NCBI GenBank assembly: GCA_018818465.1
Contig: JAHIRU010000080.1
Location: 1-7,243, forward strand
Direction: 5' to 3'
From: Nanobdellota archaeon
Lineage (GTDB): Archaea; Aenigmatarchaeota; Aenigmatarchaeia; QMZP01
Length of the DNA stretch: 7,243 bases
Notes under the pieces: generated by a model
What the model saw: the letters and a program-made list of their open reading frames with translations, nothing else
What the model was told of the DNA's origin: nothing
Databases searched by the model: none
In this document: positions 6,193 to 7,243 of the stretch, piece by piece
Numbering within the stretch: the first letter of the stretch is position 1
Layout of the letters: every line of letters starts with the position of its first letter
Translations under genes and position numbers: made by a program

Positions 6193-7140
6193 ATGGTCAA
6201 GATAGGCAGAGGGCGAAGGATTAGAAGCAAGATAAAAAAACCCAGCTTAAAAGGAAAAGAACCTGAAAGAACAGCAAAAGCTATTTCTTTAAAAAAAATA
6301 CAAGGAGCCAGAGAAATCGCTAAAGCTGGCATTAAAGCATTGGGCGAAGCAGCAAAAAACATTAAATATTCGCATAAAAAAGAATTTCTTTTAGAACTTG
6401 AGTCTATCAAAAAAACACTTGTTACAGCAAGCCCAACAACGCCAATGCTAAACAATGCTCTATCTTTCATAATAAAAGAAGTTGACCAACATGGAGAAGA
6501 TAACATGCCACGTTATACGTACCTTCTAACAGGTAATTATCTAAAAGAACTAGAACTGGATATTAACAAACTTATCCGTACAGGATCAGAACATATAGAG
6601 AAAGGGGATGTTATAATCACTAATTATCATTCAGACGCTGTTCTAGAAATTCTTAAAAACGTAAAGGATAAGAAATTCTCTGTTATAGTTATAGAGTCAA
6701 ATCCCAGTAAAAAGGGATTGATTATGTCAAAAGAACTAATTAAGGCTGGTGTAGATGTTGTTTTTTGCAACAATTCTGCAATAGGAGTTGTTATGGAAAA
6801 AGCAACCAAAGTCATTGTTGGTAGTCAAGCTATACTCTCAGATGGATCCCTGGTTAACAAGGCCGGTACACTTCCACTCGCTATGGCTGCAAAGAAATTC
6901 AGAGTTCCTTTCTATGCTGTAGCAGAGACACTCAAATTTGATTCAAGCGCAACTCTAGGAAAAGCTGAAACAATTGAAGAAATGGATCCGGATGAAATTA
7001 TAAAGCCAAAAAAACTTAAAGGCGCTAAAATAATGAATCCTGCATTCGATATTACGCCAGAAGAGTACATTTACAGACTTATAACAGAAAAAGGCATCAT
7101 AAAGCCAGAAGTTCTCAAAACAGCATTCAGATTGAAGTAA
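6193..7140 (+). CDS. eIF2B alpha/beta/delta family protein, R15P-isomerase-like fold without catalytic residues
   Basis: A 315-residue protein. The family includes eIF2B regulatory subunits, methylthioribose-1-phosphate isomerase and archaeal ribose-1,5-bisphosphate (R15P) isomerase. Visible family landmarks are SLKKIQGAREIAKAG (32-46), SPTTPMLNNAL (80-90), GDVIITNYHSDAV (138-150), VIVGSQAILSDGSLVNKAGT (207-226), PFYAVAETLKF (239-249) and the C-terminal NPAFDITPEEYI (282-293). From recall of the archaeal R15P isomerase, the catalytic Cys lies where this protein has Tyr145 and the catalytic Asp (VGAD) where it has Gln212. Expected phosphate-contacting positions are also changed: RGAG to QGAR, RPT to SPT, ESRP to ESNP. 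The first 22 residues are very basic (MVKIGRGRRIRSKIKK), possibly a nucleic-acid contact. I infer a non-enzymatic, regulatory-subunit-like role, perhaps in translation. A substrate-binding sensor is also possible. It follows the THUMP gene but has its own TATA-like box over that gene's stop. Confidence 0.85.
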   Translation: MVKIGRGRRIRSKIKKPSLKGKEPERTAKAISLKKIQGAREIAKAGIKALGEAAKNIKYSHKKEFLLELESIKKTLVTASPTTPMLNNALSFIIKEVDQHGEDNMPRYTYLLTGNYLKELELDINKLIRTGSEHIEKGDVIITNYHSDAVLEILKNVKDKKFSVIVIESNPSKKGLIMSKELIKAGVDVVFCNNSAIGVVMEKATKVIVGSQAILSDGSLVNKAGTLPLAMAAKKFRVPFYAVAETLKFDSSATLGKAETIEEMDPDEIIKPKKLKGAKIMNPAFDITPEEYIYRLITEKGIIKPEVLKTAFRLK

Positions 7141-7142
7141 AC

Positions 7143-7148
7143 TTTTTT
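7143..7148 (+). terminator. Oligo-T terminator candidate after the eIF2B-like gene
   Basis: T6 begins three bases after the TAA stop. Archaeal RNA polymerase commonly terminates at T-runs without a hairpin. Only one run of modest length is present. Confidence 0.4.
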
Positions 7149-7174
7149 AAAGAGAATCTAATTATCTTCTATGC

Positions 7175-7195
7175 CGAACCTTTAGAAAAGGTTCG
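7175..7195 (+). other. 9-bp hairpin between two plus-strand genes
   Basis: CGAACCTTT and AAAGGTTCG pair perfectly around a three-base AGA loop. It is followed by A-rich, not T-rich, sequence on the plus strand, so it is not a classic plus-strand terminator. On the minus strand it is followed by AGAAGATAATTAGATT. It may be an RNA structure in the tail of the eIF2B-like message or the leader of the next gene. Confidence 0.5.
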
Positions 7196-7217
7196 ATCCA
7201 AAAAATAATAAAATTAT

Positions 7218-7222
7218 GTGAT
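7218..7222 (+). promoter_or_regulatory. Shine-Dalgarno-like GTGAT
   Basis: GTGAT matches part of the archaeal anti-Shine-Dalgarno complement (GGAGGTGAT) and lies four bases before ATG 7227. It decides the start of the partial downstream gene. Confidence 0.4.
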
Positions 7223-7226
7223 AACT

Positions 7227-7243
7227 ATGCAATTCATAACAGG
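7227..7243 (+). CDS. Start of a downstream gene (partial, unidentified)
   Basis: Five full codons (MQFIT) are visible from ATG 7227 before the window ends. The support is an archaeal Shine-Dalgarno-like GTGAT at 7218-7222, four bases before the ATG, in contrast to the leaderless genes upstream. The upstream ATG at 7216 is followed at once by TGA, so it cannot be the start. Too short to assign a function. Confidence 0.35.

Noticed and set aside
6193..7140. Ribose-1,5-bisphosphate isomerase of the AMP/RuBisCO pathway.
   Set aside because: Overall motifs fit, but the expected catalytic Cys and Asp and several Arg positions are replaced, and no pathway partner is in the window.
7187..7200. GGTTCGATCC resembles a tRNA T-arm.
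   Set aside because: The flanking bases (AAAGG and CAAAA) cannot form the T-stem, and no acceptor or anticodon arm is found upstream; the motif is explained by the hairpin.

Overview
The window looks like a piece of an AT-rich archaeal genome, most likely a small-genome DPANN-type lineage (Woesearchaeota, Pacearchaeota, Aenigmarchaeota or similar). The reasons are an eIF2B-family regulatory-subunit-like protein, an archaeal-style THUMP/ThiI relative, TATA-like boxes about 26-28 bases upstream of start codons with almost no leader, and secreted proteins that join right-handed beta-helix modules to Ig-like and Cys-rich metal-binding modules and a C-terminal membrane anchor. The lineage is inferred from gene content; no rRNA is present to fix it.

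Minus strand, positions 1-5288: two consecutive paralogous secreted beta-helix proteins, transcribed right to left. The upstream one (5288-3051) is complete. It has a signal peptide, one beta-helix, a carboxypeptidase-regulatory-like or Ig-like beta-sandwich, a second Ig-like domain, MopE-type Asp/Cys-rich repeats, a transmembrane helix and a short charged tail. The downstream one (3003 to beyond position 1) is an open frame of at least 1001 codons that leaves the window. It carries two beta-helix modules, a Cys-rich repeat block and the start of a third beta-helix module. The two genes also share an identical 16-base start region, so the promoter and the signal-peptide end were apparently copied together.

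Plus strand, positions 5327-7140: two genes only 23 bases apart. The first is a ThiI-like protein with an intact N-terminal ferredoxin-like plus THUMP part but no PP-loop. The second is an eIF2B alpha/beta/delta family protein that resembles ribose-1,5-bisphosphate isomerase in fold motifs but lacks the catalytic Cys and Asp and several substrate-binding Arg residues. Both look like non-catalytic derivatives of known families, probably RNA- or translation-related. The beta-helix genes and the plus-strand genes diverge from a 38-base spacer holding two overlapping promoters.

Positions 7141-7243: a T6 run just after the stop, a 9-bp hairpin, a GTGAT ribosome-binding sequence and the first codons of another gene. 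No tRNA, rRNA, CRISPR array or insertion sequence was seen. No gene-free stretch exceeds about 90 bases.
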